From JBEBVQ01 sp037190845 (lineage in GTDB: Bacteria; Bacteroidota; Bacteroidia; Chitinophagales; Chitinophagaceae): a stretch of 64,000 nucleotides of DNA. The notes below the pieces were generated by a model, which was not told the DNA's origin, searched no databases, and was given only the letters and a program-made list of their open reading frames with translations. The position numbers and the translations under genes were made by a program. Positions 26,838 to 37,700 of the stretch are shown one piece after another (position 1 is the stretch's first letter; the number at the start of each line of letters is the position of its first letter). The DNA is taken from assembly GCA_037190845.1 (NCBI GenBank), contig JBBCJI010000021.1:78439-142438 (forward strand), in the 5' to 3' direction.

Positions 26838-29207
26838 TTACTGTACTGAGCGCGTAAAACGCACATTTTTCACAAATATCCCTTTTTTATCTGTCAGCTT
26901 AAGGATATAAACACCCGGAGCCAGACCGGAGACATCGATACCTCCGTTAACTTCAGTCACAGTCCGAAGCAACTTTCCGTCCATACCAAATACGGATGCA
27001 GTTAAAGGCAGCGACGCAGTAACATACAGGCGGTCAGAAACAGGATTCGGGAATACCTTTACTGAAGCTGCTGCGTCCTGATAGCTGCCAACAAGGTTTT
27101 CTGCTTCCCTGAGTGTTCTGAAAGAAACCGTATCCCAGCCTGAATAATTATTATTCCCGCAGTAGGTACGGAAATGCACATAATACAGCACACCCTCGTC
27201 CAGCACGGCTCCGGTATTATAAGATGTACCTGCAGGTTGATCAGGGGCAGAACCCGGTTCCTTTGTGGCTGCCTGATCTACGGCAATTTCATAATGTTCA
27301 GCGAGACTTACTGCATTCCAGGTAACTTCTGCACTGTTGGCGGTAATGTTTCCAACCGCAAGCCCGCCAGGAAATGCGCACAATGGCAATGTACGGAATG
27401 AGATTGTGTCCCAGTCAGAATAGTCTCCGTTGGTACAATAGGTTCTGACATGCGCGTAATACGTCTGGGCATAATTAAGCACAGCTCCGGAATGGAACAG
27501 CTCGTCCGTTGTCTGGAATGCAACGCCGGGAGGAGTCAGTGTAGCAGACTGGTCGATAACGACCTCATATTCCTGCACACTATCGGCCCGTTGCCAGTTC
27601 AATACCACGCTGTCCGGGCCTACCTGCACAACGCTCAGCCCGCGGGGCTCACGACATTGGAACGGCGCCACGAAAGAGATGGTATCCCAGTCTGAAAAAT
27701 TACCGTATCCGCAGTCTGTACGGAAATGCACATAAAATGTATCGAAAGCGGAAAGAATGTTGCCTGAATCGTACACCGTATCTGTAGTAACAACAGGAGT
27801 GCCTAAAGGCTCCGGCATAGCCGACTTATCTATTGCTATCTGGTAGCTGGCGGCTCCCCCGATCTTGTTCCATTTGATCTCTGCATTTTTATCCAGCCTG
27901 CTCACCACAGGTACAGGCTTGTTACATTCATAATACCACAATCCGGACGCCAGCACATGGCCTGTATGTATAGCAATACTCATTCCTTCCAATGTCACAA
28001 AACGGTAAGGCAACTGGTATCGGTTAGCTGTAGAGGTGTTAGATACTCCGTCACCGGTAGTTCCGTACAGATTATTTCCCCAGGTCCATACAGTACCATC
28101 TTCTCTTACGGCAACAGCATTATCGTATCCGGCAGATACCTTTACCCATTTACCATTACTTCCATCGTCAATCAGAGCAGGGCTTGTTTGTGATGAAGTA
28201 TTACCATTCCCTAGCCTGTAATTGCTTCCGCCTCCCCAGGCCCACAGGCTACCGTCTACCTGGATGCCAAGCGCATGCACATGTCCTGCAGATACATAAC
28301 TCCATTTCGCTGAACCGATCTGGACGGGCGTCCTCTGATCGGTCGTCGCACCATTGCCAACCTGCCCCTGAGAGTTCCACCCCCATCCCCAGAGTGTACT
28401 ATCCTCCCGGATAAACAGCGTGTGTCCCTGTATCCCCACAGAAACCATTAGTCCTTTCATTACATTGTCTCCCGCATCCTTAATGCGTTTAGGCTGATTA
28501 GACGCAGTCGTAGTATTATCCCCGAGGGTGTAATTGTTGTTACTTCCCCACATATACAGCGACCCATCATTCAATATAGCTGCACTTCCGTTACGATAAA
28601 AATAACCAAAACCAGACCATGCCTCCATGCCCCAGGCAACCACATCCCTGCATTTAGAGCCGGGAGCAATTTGCTTAGGTGTAGTGGACATTACCGAACC
28701 ACCATCTCCAAGCTGAAATTCTGTGTTCCGCCCCCATGCCCATACACTGCTGTCTTCTTTCAAGGCGATACAATGCGTATGCGCCGCCGACACCTTCCAC
28801 CATTTACCATTCAAACCGCTGTCTACCAGTGTAGGAACAGTCAAAACAGTAGAAGTAGTCCATTCATCCCGTCCCAGTTGTCTGAAATTATTCCGCCCCC
28901 ACGCCCAAAGGCTGCCGTTTTCTTTTATTCCAACGGAAAATTCTGCACCGGCAGATATTGTCACAAACTTGCCGCCATAACCTGTATCCGTATAAACATC
29001 CGTCGGGGTTGCAACAATATTCGATCCGCTGTTCCCATTTCCCAAACGTCCGTAATATTCCCAACCCCATCCCTTAAGGCTGTAGCTCTGTGCGCCCCCT
29101 TCATATGCAACCAGGGACACAGCCAGAAACGCGCCGGCCGTTCCCGCCATACGGGCCCTGCCCATACGTTGTAACCATGTTTTTACAAGTGTTGATCTTT
29201 TGTTCAT
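26838..29207 (-). CDS. RCC1-repeat/fibronectin III surface protein, T9SS type A (locus C, cassette 2)
   Basis: 789 residues. A long twin-part signal peptide (about 1-40) precedes an RCC1-like seven-bladed propeller (about 45-405) with the repeating G-LWAWG-N--QLG signature. Three fibronectin type III domains (about 425-700) follow, each ending YY(A/V)HxRTxC...W-TISFRT or a variant. A type A sorting domain (VFPNPVSDRLYV...GVYILKL) closes the protein. The RCC1 fold here is extracellular and unrelated to Ran biology; it most likely binds a protein or glycan. It is a full-length paralogue of the gene at 32364-34742 (two fibronectin-type domains fit better there). It has its own promoter element at 29272-29351. 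Confidence 0.9.
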   Translation of the reverse strand: MNKRSTLVKTWLQRMGRARMAGTAGAFLAVSLVAYEGGAQSYSLKGWGWEYYGRLGNGNSGSNIVATPTDVYTDTGYGGKFVTISAGAEFSVGIKENGSLWAWGRNNFRQLGRDEWTTSTVLTVPTLVDSGLNGKWWKVSAAHTHCIALKEDSSVWAWGRNTEFQLGDGGSVMSTTPKQIAPGSKCRDVVAWGMEAWSGFGYFYRNGSAAILNDGSLYMWGSNNNYTLGDNTTTASNQPKRIKDAGDNVMKGLMVSVGIQGHTLFIREDSTLWGWGWNSQGQVGNGATTDQRTPVQIGSAKWSYVSAGHVHALGIQVDGSLWAWGGGSNYRLGNGNTSSQTSPALIDDGSNGKWVKVSAGYDNAVAVREDGTVWTWGNNLYGTTGDGVSNTSTANRYQLPYRFVTLEGMSIAIHTGHVLASGLWYYECNKPVPVVSRLDKNAEIKWNKIGGAASYQIAIDKSAMPEPLGTPVVTTDTVYDSGNILSAFDTFYVHFRTDCGYGNFSDWDTISFVAPFQCREPRGLSVVQVGPDSVVLNWQRADSVQEYEVVIDQSATLTPPGVAFQTTDELFHSGAVLNYAQTYYAHVRTYCTNGDYSDWDTISFRTLPLCAFPGGLAVGNITANSAEVTWNAVSLAEHYEIAVDQAATKEPGSAPDQPAGTSYNTGAVLDEGVLYYVHFRTYCGNNNYSGWDTVSFRTLREAENLVGSYQDAAASVKVFPNPVSDRLYVTASLPLTASVFGMDGKLLRTVTEVNGGIDVSGLAPGVYILKLTDKKGIFVKNVRFTRSVQ

Positions 29208-29271
29208 AAAACAATCAAATTTAAAAGTGAATACACACCAACGCTATTTCATTTTCTGCATAGTGCTAAAA

Positions 29272-29351
29272 CAAAAGTATCCGTAACGAAAGCTCAAAGC
29301 ATCGGGGGTTTTGCGTATTTTTATTTTTTCTTTTCTACGTATAACTACCGA
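29272..29351 (-). promoter_or_regulatory. locus C promoter with upstream CGTA/TACGTA element (RCC1 gene, cassette 2)
   Basis: CAAAAGTA (29272-29279) reads TACTTTTG on the minus strand, a -7 box 65 nt before the start codon. CGTATTTTT begins at 29314, exactly 35 nt past the box, and TACGTATAACTAC follows at 29336. The layout matches the promoters at 37938 and 38802, with one base less between the two upstream sites. Confidence 0.6.
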
Positions 29352-29367
29352 CAATATGCAGGAAACT

Positions 29368-32313
29368 TTAGCGCAGGAGAGTAATATTTCCCTGTTTATA
29401 CAATACCTTTCCGCCGGGTGAAATTGCCTCTATGAAATATACATACACACCCTGAGGTTGCTCTTTGTCCCGAAGCCTGCCGTCCCATCCTTCACGGATA
29501 TCTGTTGTTTCAAATACTTTCTCTCCCCATCTGTTGAATATTTTAAAGGCTTTCAGTTGTACGGCACCTCTGTACACTGGCCGCAGCACACCATTGTAAT
29601 GACTACCCGGGATAAATGCATTAGGCAGATCGAGCAGTGCTTCTGCCACAAAAACATCAATACTGTCCCGGGTAACACAACCGCGATCCGTTTCCCCGGT
29701 GACGAAATAACGGGTATTACCTGCCGGATCCACACGGGGATTGGCCCGCCTGTGATCCGACAAACCTTCCGGCGGGAACCATTCAAAATACAGACAGTTG
29801 CCACGTGGGTCCAGGTAGCGTTCTTCCCCTTCATATATCGTTATCGAGTCGGGCATGGATATCAATGCTGCAGGATATACATGAACAGTTACGGCCTGTG
29901 TGTCCAGGCAATTCATGATATCTTCCGCATAAACCACATAAGTAGTAGTGCTGAGCGGGTATACAAAAGGTTCGGCGCTCAGAGAATCGCTGATCCATAC
30001 GCCCGGTCGCCACACCTGTCCTACCCTGTTGCCGGATACAAACAGTTGTACAGTATCACCCGGGCATATTCCCGTGTCTGCCGATACCGTAGTGACACCG
30101 GCTACTTCAATCAGCATTTCATCTATCCCGGTACATCCGGCAGACGTACTTACCCGCAGCGAAAGATTCGTAGTTCGCTGTGCATTAAACAGCGGATCAG
30201 GCCCGTCACTTCCTGCAATTAATGTTCCTGCCGGGTCCCATTCATAACTATACCCACCGAAGTTCCCCGGTTGTACATCTGCCACCACCTGCCAGACTTC
30301 ACCCCGGCATAACAGCGTGTCCTCCGGTAAAGACACCACAGGTACAGGCTGAACTTCTATGGAGAAAGAAGCTACGCTGTCTCTGCAACCTGCAAAGGAG
30401 GCAGTCACTGTATAGCGGGCGGAAGAAGAGGGTGTAATGACCGGCTCTTTTATGACACTGTCTGATACATCGCCCGCAGGACGCCATACATAGCTATAAC
30501 GGTCATCGCCTGTCAGCCGGACCTGCACCGCATCACCCGCGCAAATGGCGGTATCCGCATTGTGCAGGCGGAAACCCGGCAATACCGTCACCCGGACGGA
30601 ATCATAGCTGACACATCCTGCATTACGGCCGGTAACCTGAACCCTGTACGTTATATCACCTGCCGGACGCGCTACGGGATCCCGAAGCGCCGGGTTATCC
30701 AGAGTTGCAGCCGGGCTCCAGCTCACTGTGTAATTTTCGCCGGGAACAGTGTTGATATCCACACCCAACCGGATCGGGTGATTCACACAAATTATGGTAT
30801 CAGGTATAGTACTGATATCCGGAGCCGGCAATACGGTAACCGTCACCGTGTCGGTATGCTTCCGGCATATCCTGTTATCGGCTGTGGCGATATACCGGGT
30901 CGTAATACCCGGGCGTGCCCAGGGATCTGTACAGGTAAGACAGGACAATGAAGACACCGCATCTCCTCCCGGCAGCACATCCCAGGTAAAGGACGGCCAG
31001 CCGCTGACATGCAGTTGTATCGAATCGCCCGGACACAGAACTCCGGCTCCCCACGCCCTGGTAGACGGATTGACATAGACAGGGAAAGTATATGCACTGG
31101 TAAGGTGAGTGCCGGGCGGACGGCAGGCAGAATCTTTCATCAGAAACACAACCACCTTAAGCCCCGTATCATTAGCGCCGGGTGTCCAACGGAAACACGC
31201 CCGGACAGAATCTGTACTCAGATTCGAATAGGTGACAGACGCACCGGGAAGCGACAGACCATGATTGTCTGTGACGACCACCTTGGCTGAGGGATCGGAT
31301 GGCGTCCTGAAATCAATACACACTTCCATCGGCGTTTCCTCGCAACCCTCTACCCGATTATTCGCGATCATACTCCCAGCCATACCGGCCGTGTCAATAG
31401 ATGTAATAATATCGGGGGCATTGGCACAGGGGATTATATTGAGCTGAATATCGCGCATCACCGATCCTATCTCCACCCCATTCCTGTACTCCTTTACGCG
31501 AAGCGTTACCACCGCCGTTTGTATCTGCTGTGGTGTAAAACTTATATGTCCGGTAGTGTTATCGAGCCTGTATGTATAGTTAGTAGCAAACGGATTATCA
31601 GGCATATCATACCCACAGCAATATGGGATGTTAATAGGCCTCGCAAAAATGCATTCAATTGACGGGTAGTTAAACAGCCCCCATGATGGCTGAATATGCT
31701 CGAACCGCAACAGGTCACCATCAATGTCAACAACACCATTGTTGAAGGTATAAGGCTTGAATATGCAGACATATGGGACAGGCCGTACAGAGAAGCTCGG
31801 CGATGAATTCCCCTGAGCTACCTCATTGTTCAGCGTGGCTTCCAGATACATCGGGTGATTGGGTGGGATGTAATAAATAGAGTTGACAAGATTTCCTATC
31901 CCGACATTCCGTGCAACTACATTGGTAAAGAAAGTCCACTTCCGGCACCTGGTGGGTAATGTCACATACCCTTCATAGATGTACTCCTCATAACCCGGGT
32001 ACGAAGACATAGGGTCTTTGCACTTTGTAGGGAAATCGGGACAGCCCGGATAAACTTCTACACCCACGGGATTTTTGAGGTGCAATAGCAGGTTACCCCT
32101 TAAATAGTCACACTCATTGGTGTAACATACCGGCATAATATCGCCTACCTGCACCCCCGAACAATCCCGGTACAGTTTCATAATGATTTTATAAGTGGAG
32201 TCACTGACCCACTCGTACAGCAATTCTCCCCCTGCACTATGCGAGGCTGAGGCGTGCTGAGATTGAATCAGCGTTAGCAGGGAAATCAGAAATACTAATA
32301 ATAATTTGCGCAT
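29368..32313 (-). CDS. Large T9SS type B surface protein (locus C, cassette 2)
   Basis: 981 residues. The signal peptide (about 1-23) is followed by a conserved N-terminal beta-rich domain (HSAGGELLYEWVSDSTYKI, with the LYRDCSG motif and several cysteines). This domain begins many very large Bacteroidota type B proteins. A series of Ig/PKD-like modules with CPGDSIQL, CAGDAVQV and CPGDTVQL starts follows, then the gliding-type sorting domain (FKIFNRWGEKVFETTD, GNITLLR). It is paralogous to the 1031-residue protein at 34781. It lies 50 bp downstream of the cassette 1 RCC1 gene and is probably in the same transcript. The role is unknown; the size and modular stalk suit an adhesin. Confidence 0.87.
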   Translation of the reverse strand: MRKLLLVFLISLLTLIQSQHASASHSAGGELLYEWVSDSTYKIIMKLYRDCSGVQVGDIMPVCYTNECDYLRGNLLLHLKNPVGVEVYPGCPDFPTKCKDPMSSYPGYEEYIYEGYVTLPTRCRKWTFFTNVVARNVGIGNLVNSIYYIPPNHPMYLEATLNNEVAQGNSSPSFSVRPVPYVCIFKPYTFNNGVVDIDGDLLRFEHIQPSWGLFNYPSIECIFARPINIPYCCGYDMPDNPFATNYTYRLDNTTGHISFTPQQIQTAVVTLRVKEYRNGVEIGSVMRDIQLNIIPCANAPDIITSIDTAGMAGSMIANNRVEGCEETPMEVCIDFRTPSDPSAKVVVTDNHGLSLPGASVTYSNLSTDSVRACFRWTPGANDTGLKVVVFLMKDSACRPPGTHLTSAYTFPVYVNPSTRAWGAGVLCPGDSIQLHVSGWPSFTWDVLPGGDAVSSLSCLTCTDPWARPGITTRYIATADNRICRKHTDTVTVTVLPAPDISTIPDTIICVNHPIRLGVDINTVPGENYTVSWSPAATLDNPALRDPVARPAGDITYRVQVTGRNAGCVSYDSVRVTVLPGFRLHNADTAICAGDAVQVRLTGDDRYSYVWRPAGDVSDSVIKEPVITPSSSARYTVTASFAGCRDSVASFSIEVQPVPVVSLPEDTLLCRGEVWQVVADVQPGNFGGYSYEWDPAGTLIAGSDGPDPLFNAQRTTNLSLRVSTSAGCTGIDEMLIEVAGVTTVSADTGICPGDTVQLFVSGNRVGQVWRPGVWISDSLSAEPFVYPLSTTTYVVYAEDIMNCLDTQAVTVHVYPAALISMPDSITIYEGEERYLDPRGNCLYFEWFPPEGLSDHRRANPRVDPAGNTRYFVTGETDRGCVTRDSIDVFVAEALLDLPNAFIPGSHYNGVLRPVYRGAVQLKAFKIFNRWGEKVFETTDIREGWDGRLRDKEQPQGVYVYFIEAISPGGKVLYKQGNITLLR

Positions 32314-32363
32314 GTTGTCCGACCCTATTTCATACTAACCAACAGGTAATCGCAGATAACCGG

Positions 32364-34742
32364 TTACCTGCCTGCAGTCGCTTTTATAAATCTTTTTGTT
32401 GCTATTACCTGCCCTCTCTCGCCCGCCAGGTGCACCAGATAAATTCCGTCGGGCAGATATGCTACCGGAATCCCTTGCTGTGGCTGATTGCAGGTCTGTA
32501 GCAGGCGTCCGTCCGGCGCATATATAGCAGCCATTGTAATTGCGGGTGACGAGATATACAGGAAGTCCTGTACAGGATTGGGATAAAGTACTACCTGATT
32601 TCCATCGGATGGATCGCCAGGCAGACCCGTACCAAAATGCCCTGCGCGGAAAGATAGTGTATCCCAGGCCCCAAGCAGGCCACCCGGACAATCAGCCCTT
32701 AAGTGGACATAATACAGGTTGCCCTCAGTGAGATTGGTTGCGTGGTAGACGGTATCGAGGTGCATGATAGTGGCTACAGCAGGTGGCAGTGTAGCGCTGC
32801 TATCAATTGCTATGTGATAGGCTATGATATGGGATTGCTTCTGCCATGTAATCGTAGCGGTGGTTGCAGTTGCCTCGTGTAATTTTATTTGTATCGGATC
32901 CGCACATGATTCATACGTACGAAACGAGATCGTATCCCAGGGTGATACATTTGCCCCACCGCAACGGCTTCTCATATGTGCATAATACGTGGTAGACGGC
33001 TTCAGCAAATAAGAATAATAAAACGTATCCTGCGTAGTTGCCGTAGCGACTGCCGGCAAAAGCGTCGGCGATTCATCTATGGCAATTTCGTATACTGCGC
33101 CGGCACCGATAGAATTCCAGTAAATATCCGCTCCGTTACTCGTTACCATGTCTGCCCATAAAGCGGCTGGCTTGGGGCACGGCATCGCCGCATAGAAAGA
33201 GATAGTATCCCAGCGCGACACCTCACCGTTGCTGCAATTAGTACGGATATGTGCATAATACCTGGCTCCCGGGGTAAGCATGGTGGCGTTATAAAAAGTA
33301 TCGGTCATGGTAGCCGGAGCACCGGCCGGTGCTGTGGTGGGCGACTGGTCCAGAGCGAACTCAAAATTATTTATACCCGGGAACCGATCCCATGATATTG
33401 TAGCGCTCGTAGGGCTGATGGCCGCGAGCTCCATCCGTGGCGCAAAGCAAAGCGGTACAGGCAACGCCCTGTCTGTAATCAGCATCGCATGTTTCGAAGA
33501 CCATCCGGGCGCCAGGAATGCCCGGGTATGGTCTATGGTGCCCAAAACGGATATCTGTTGCGGAGACAGGCGGGGGCCACCGGTGGTACCATCACCCAAA
33601 ATACCATTTGAATTATCTCCCCACGCCCAAACCGTACCATTATCTTTGATGCCGAGACTGATGTTGTTTCCTGCTACCACCTGCACCCACTTACCATTTG
33701 CTCCGTTGTCAATAAGTTTGGGTTCGGTTACAGCATTAGTAGTGCCGTCTCCTACAGCTCCTGATCCATTAGCGCCCCATCCCCACAGACTTCCGTTTTC
33801 ACGTATAGCAAGGACATAGTACGTGCCGGCAGCTACCTGTTGCCATTTACCTCCCTTGCTGATATCAGTACCCGGATCTATACGTGTGGGCTCCTTCTTA
33901 AGCTGTCCGTCCGGGATGCCGAGCTGGTATTGTGCATTGCCCCCCCACCCCCACAGGCTTCCGGCGTTTGTGATCGCCACCACAAAATATTGCCCCATGG
34001 CAAACTGCTTCCAGCCGGTACCTGTAGGATCCTTTATTTCTACAGGATACATCACAGTCGCCTGGCTCCCGTTAGCGAATATGAATGAAGTGCCATACCC
34101 CCAGCCAAACAACTTCCCATCCAGGGTAAGCCCCATGCTGGATCCGGCGCTTACACCACCAAATGAAGCAAAATCACCACATGCATCCACATCTATCCAT
34201 CGTCTCCCCGAAACAGGATCTATCTGTACGGCAGATACAATGATGTCATCCGCGTTGGTATGTCCGTTCTGCACGGCAAGTGCGCTGCCCCAGGCCCACA
34301 AAGAACCATCTTCACGCACACCAACGGAATGATTATATCCGCCCACTGCTTTTCGCCAGCGGCCATACCTTCCCGCACCGGTATGGATCATCATCATATT
34401 CAGCACAGGAGTATATGACCGCTGTCCGTTTCCCAGCTGGGCCTGTATGTTGCTACCCCATCCCCATAAGGATCCGTCATCGCGAACAGCCAGTGAATAA
34501 TTACCCCCTGAATGAACATAGGAATATCGCCCTCCGTTAAACGGAGCCGACTCTATGGTCACCGGCAGCGACCGGTCGGTCGTGCTATTATCTCCCAGCT
34601 GACCGCCTTGGTTATCTCCCCAGCTCTTCAAAGCGTATTGACCATATGAAAGAGACACAACTGACGGTATCATTGCAATGGCCGCGACAACTATGACCAT
34701 CTTTCCGGACAGCTTGTTGGCAACATGTATAACTGGCCTCAT
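32364..34742 (-). CDS. RCC1-repeat/fibronectin III surface protein, T9SS type A (locus C, cassette 1)
   Basis: 792 residues from the ATG at 34742; the longest frame begins two codons earlier at a TTG. The layout is a signal peptide (about 1-35), an RCC1-like propeller (about 40-410) with GSLWGWG/GTVWAWG blades, fibronectin III domains (about 440-700) and a type A sorting domain (LYPNPVQDFLYI...GIYLVHL). It is paralogous to 26838-29207 over the whole length, so the two cassettes arose by duplication of an [RCC1 + type B] pair. Only about 40 bp separate it from the upstream 1031-residue gene, which suggests an operon. Confidence 0.9.
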   Translation of the reverse strand: MRPVIHVANKLSGKMVIVVAAIAMIPSVVSLSYGQYALKSWGDNQGGQLGDNSTTDRSLPVTIESAPFNGGRYSYVHSGGNYSLAVRDDGSLWGWGSNIQAQLGNGQRSYTPVLNMMMIHTGAGRYGRWRKAVGGYNHSVGVREDGSLWAWGSALAVQNGHTNADDIIVSAVQIDPVSGRRWIDVDACGDFASFGGVSAGSSMGLTLDGKLFGWGYGTSFIFANGSQATVMYPVEIKDPTGTGWKQFAMGQYFVVAITNAGSLWGWGGNAQYQLGIPDGQLKKEPTRIDPGTDISKGGKWQQVAAGTYYVLAIRENGSLWGWGANGSGAVGDGTTNAVTEPKLIDNGANGKWVQVVAGNNISLGIKDNGTVWAWGDNSNGILGDGTTGGPRLSPQQISVLGTIDHTRAFLAPGWSSKHAMLITDRALPVPLCFAPRMELAAISPTSATISWDRFPGINNFEFALDQSPTTAPAGAPATMTDTFYNATMLTPGARYYAHIRTNCSNGEVSRWDTISFYAAMPCPKPAALWADMVTSNGADIYWNSIGAGAVYEIAIDESPTLLPAVATATTQDTFYYSYLLKPSTTYYAHMRSRCGGANVSPWDTISFRTYESCADPIQIKLHEATATTATITWQKQSHIIAYHIAIDSSATLPPAVATIMHLDTVYHATNLTEGNLYYVHLRADCPGGLLGAWDTLSFRAGHFGTGLPGDPSDGNQVVLYPNPVQDFLYISSPAITMAAIYAPDGRLLQTCNQPQQGIPVAYLPDGIYLVHLAGERGQVIATKRFIKATAGR

Positions 34743-34780
34743 ATCCAAATCAATATTTTAACAATTAACAAATCTTCATC

Positions 34781-37700
34781 TCAACGAATTAATGTTACGT
34801 CCCCTTTAAACGTCTGTTCTTCCTGATCAGCAAAACGAACACGGATCAGGTAAAAATAGGTCCCCACCTCCTGGTCTTTGCCATTATATGTGCCGTCCCA
34901 TCCGCGGGTGCGATCTGTCGTCTGAAATACCTGCTCTCCCCATCTGTTGAAAACACGAAATTCGAGCAATTCCTGGAATGTCATATTCGCTACACGGAAT
35001 ATATCGTTCTTCCCGTCGCCATTCGGAGTAAATGCACTGGGTACATATATATTCCCTCTCAAATCAACATCAATACGTATGGTATCATAACTCTTGCAGC
35101 CATCTTCCGTATAGCCCGTTACTATGAGCACTACAGGAGTTAGCGGCTTAATCACCGGGTCCGGAATAGTCGGATCGCTCACAAGCGTTTCAGGCTGCCA
35201 GAGATAATTAGGAGCCCCTTCCGACATTAGTTGCAGCTCTGATCCATAATTAATAGTCGTATCGGAATTCAGAATCCGCACCTGTCCCTTAGCAGTCAAA
35301 ACCTCGATCTGTACCCGGAGTGTATCCGTGCAGCCAATACTGTCTTCAATAACGGCCATATAGGAGGTTGTCCGGGTCGGTGTTGCCGTAACGACCGGGC
35401 ATTCGGCGCAGCTCAGCGTCACCGGTGCCTCACTCCCGTTTTCATACCACTTGTATCGTTCGCCGAAACGAACTGTGGCATCCATAACAACACTGTTACC
35501 CAGGCAAATCGTTGTGTCTTTCGGTCCTGTAGTAAGACCCGAAAGATGTACATCGAGCGTATCGGACACGTTACACCCATTCAGTCCCGTAGTAGACACT
35601 TTGAATACCTGACTCCTGGAAATATAGACTGTAGGATCAGGCACCTGATAGCCCGGATAAAATGCACTACGCACCGAAGAAGACCAGGTATAGCCGAATG
35701 GCAGTTCCGGTGCAAGGTTATACCCCAAACGGAATACAGGCATCCGATCGTCAGCAACCAGCGGAAGGGTTGGCGGGAGGTACGTACAAATATTATCAGT
35801 ATTGGAACTTGCATACAGAACAGAGTTGTACTGACTCTTTACCCACGATGTGTAACCCGGCCTGACAATATCTTTATTCGCATAGCAAAAATCTATCACC
35901 AGATTTTTATTACGGTCGCGATTGTATAGTGTCGTAAAAGGCAACCTTACCCATCCGCCTGCAGCCGGTAATACAATTGAATCAGCTCTGAATACCTGTA
36001 CCCCGCCGGAGATGAAACCCGTACCCGGATCCAGCGCATTTACATCTGTACAAAGTACCGAGATACGTACGTTGCGATATACCACATCTGAGCTGGACGG
36101 AAGCGCGTATATTGAGATACTGTTGAGCGTACCTGCATACATGCCGGAGCTGCGGATATCTTCCGCTCTCATAAGATATTGGTGCCTTGCTGTTTTGTTA
36201 CTTCCGCTGAATGGTGTAGTAGCTCCATTATCGCCCCCCTGCGGACGCGTAGCGCCGTAGGTATGGATAATCACCGAATCGGAAACGTTTGACACCGGTA
36301 CCGTAACAGCCCCGCAACTTACATTACTCAGCGGACGTGGGCCGAAAGCCTCTGCGGACAAATGCAGGGAATCCGGATCGCACATGCCCATAAAGCCCGC
36401 AGGTGTAATTTCAATCCGGTTCGAACGATCTACCAGCACATCAATAGTATCCGTATTGATGCATCCGCCGCCCATATCCTGATACGCGAGATAACGGGTG
36501 TCCGAAGAAGGGCGCGCTACCGGGTCCGGGCAGCGGGTACAGGACAGGCTCACAGAAGTATGATCTCCCTCAAGCGTTGTCCATATCACTTCGCCGGGAT
36601 AACTGGAATGCAATGCCACTGTATCTTTGGGACAAATGGCGTAACGATGGTATGCCCGATCGGCAGGACGTACGATAATCGGGATAGCATACGAACGGTC
36701 AATGACTACATTGGAAAGCTTACATGATGAATCCCGGACCTTTACGATCAAAACTTTCATCCCTACATCATCATTGCCGGGCCGCCATGAAAAACAGCCG
36801 GTTACGGAATCTGACGCCTGCCTGTTATAGGCAAGGCCGCTGGACGGAATAGAATACTGGTGATTATCCCCTACTACCATCACAGCCTCCGGAGATGTAG
36901 AGACTACCTTGAAACAGAAACGAAGAGGAATATTTGCGCATGCATACAGTACACTGTCTTTATACTGGGCGCCGGATATAGAGGGCTCAATCAGGCTTAT
37001 CTCAGGGCGTTGGGTACTGCACGGGATAACGGCATTTTGTATATCACGCATAACAGAACCGATCCGTTTTCCCTTCCGCCACTCGATCACCCGCACCGAT
37101 ATTGTGTTATTGCTCACAATAGACGGCGTATATTCCATCTGGCCCGTAAGTGTGTTCAGATAAAAACCGCCATTCGTGCTAAACGGCGAACTAAGGTTGT
37201 AACCCGGAGCAAATGGCACCGTCTGAAAGTATTGAGTGAGCGGATTGACCAATTCATAACTTAATGAATCTCCATCCGGATCTACTGCGCCCTGGTTATA
37301 GGAAAACGGCTCTCCCACACACACGTATGGCGTCGGCTTTATGGTAAAAAAAGGAGAGGAGTTTTCCGCAGCATCTTTGTTATTTAATGTAGCTTCCAGA
37401 AGCAGCGTATAACCGTTCGCATAATGAAGATTCGTGCTGTTGTTCCGGTTAGACATACTAACCCAGAACCTCCAGGTTTCACACCGTGTGGGAAGCACGA
37501 TTTCGGTAGAATAACACCATTCTTCATATCCGGGCAATACCGCATTACCGGGGTCGGTACACTTTGTAGGTGTGCCCGGACAAAAACCGCCCACCTGTGA
37601 ACCATTGGGCCGGCCATCCATCAGCGTATCTGTTTTCTGCAAATACGCCATTGTCACCTGATTGGTGTTGCATACATTATTGCCTTGCAACTGGATGGCA

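Noticed and set aside
26627..26866. 79-codon frame after the RCC1 gene
   Set aside because: It runs through the terminator hairpin and has no signal or family; not a gene.
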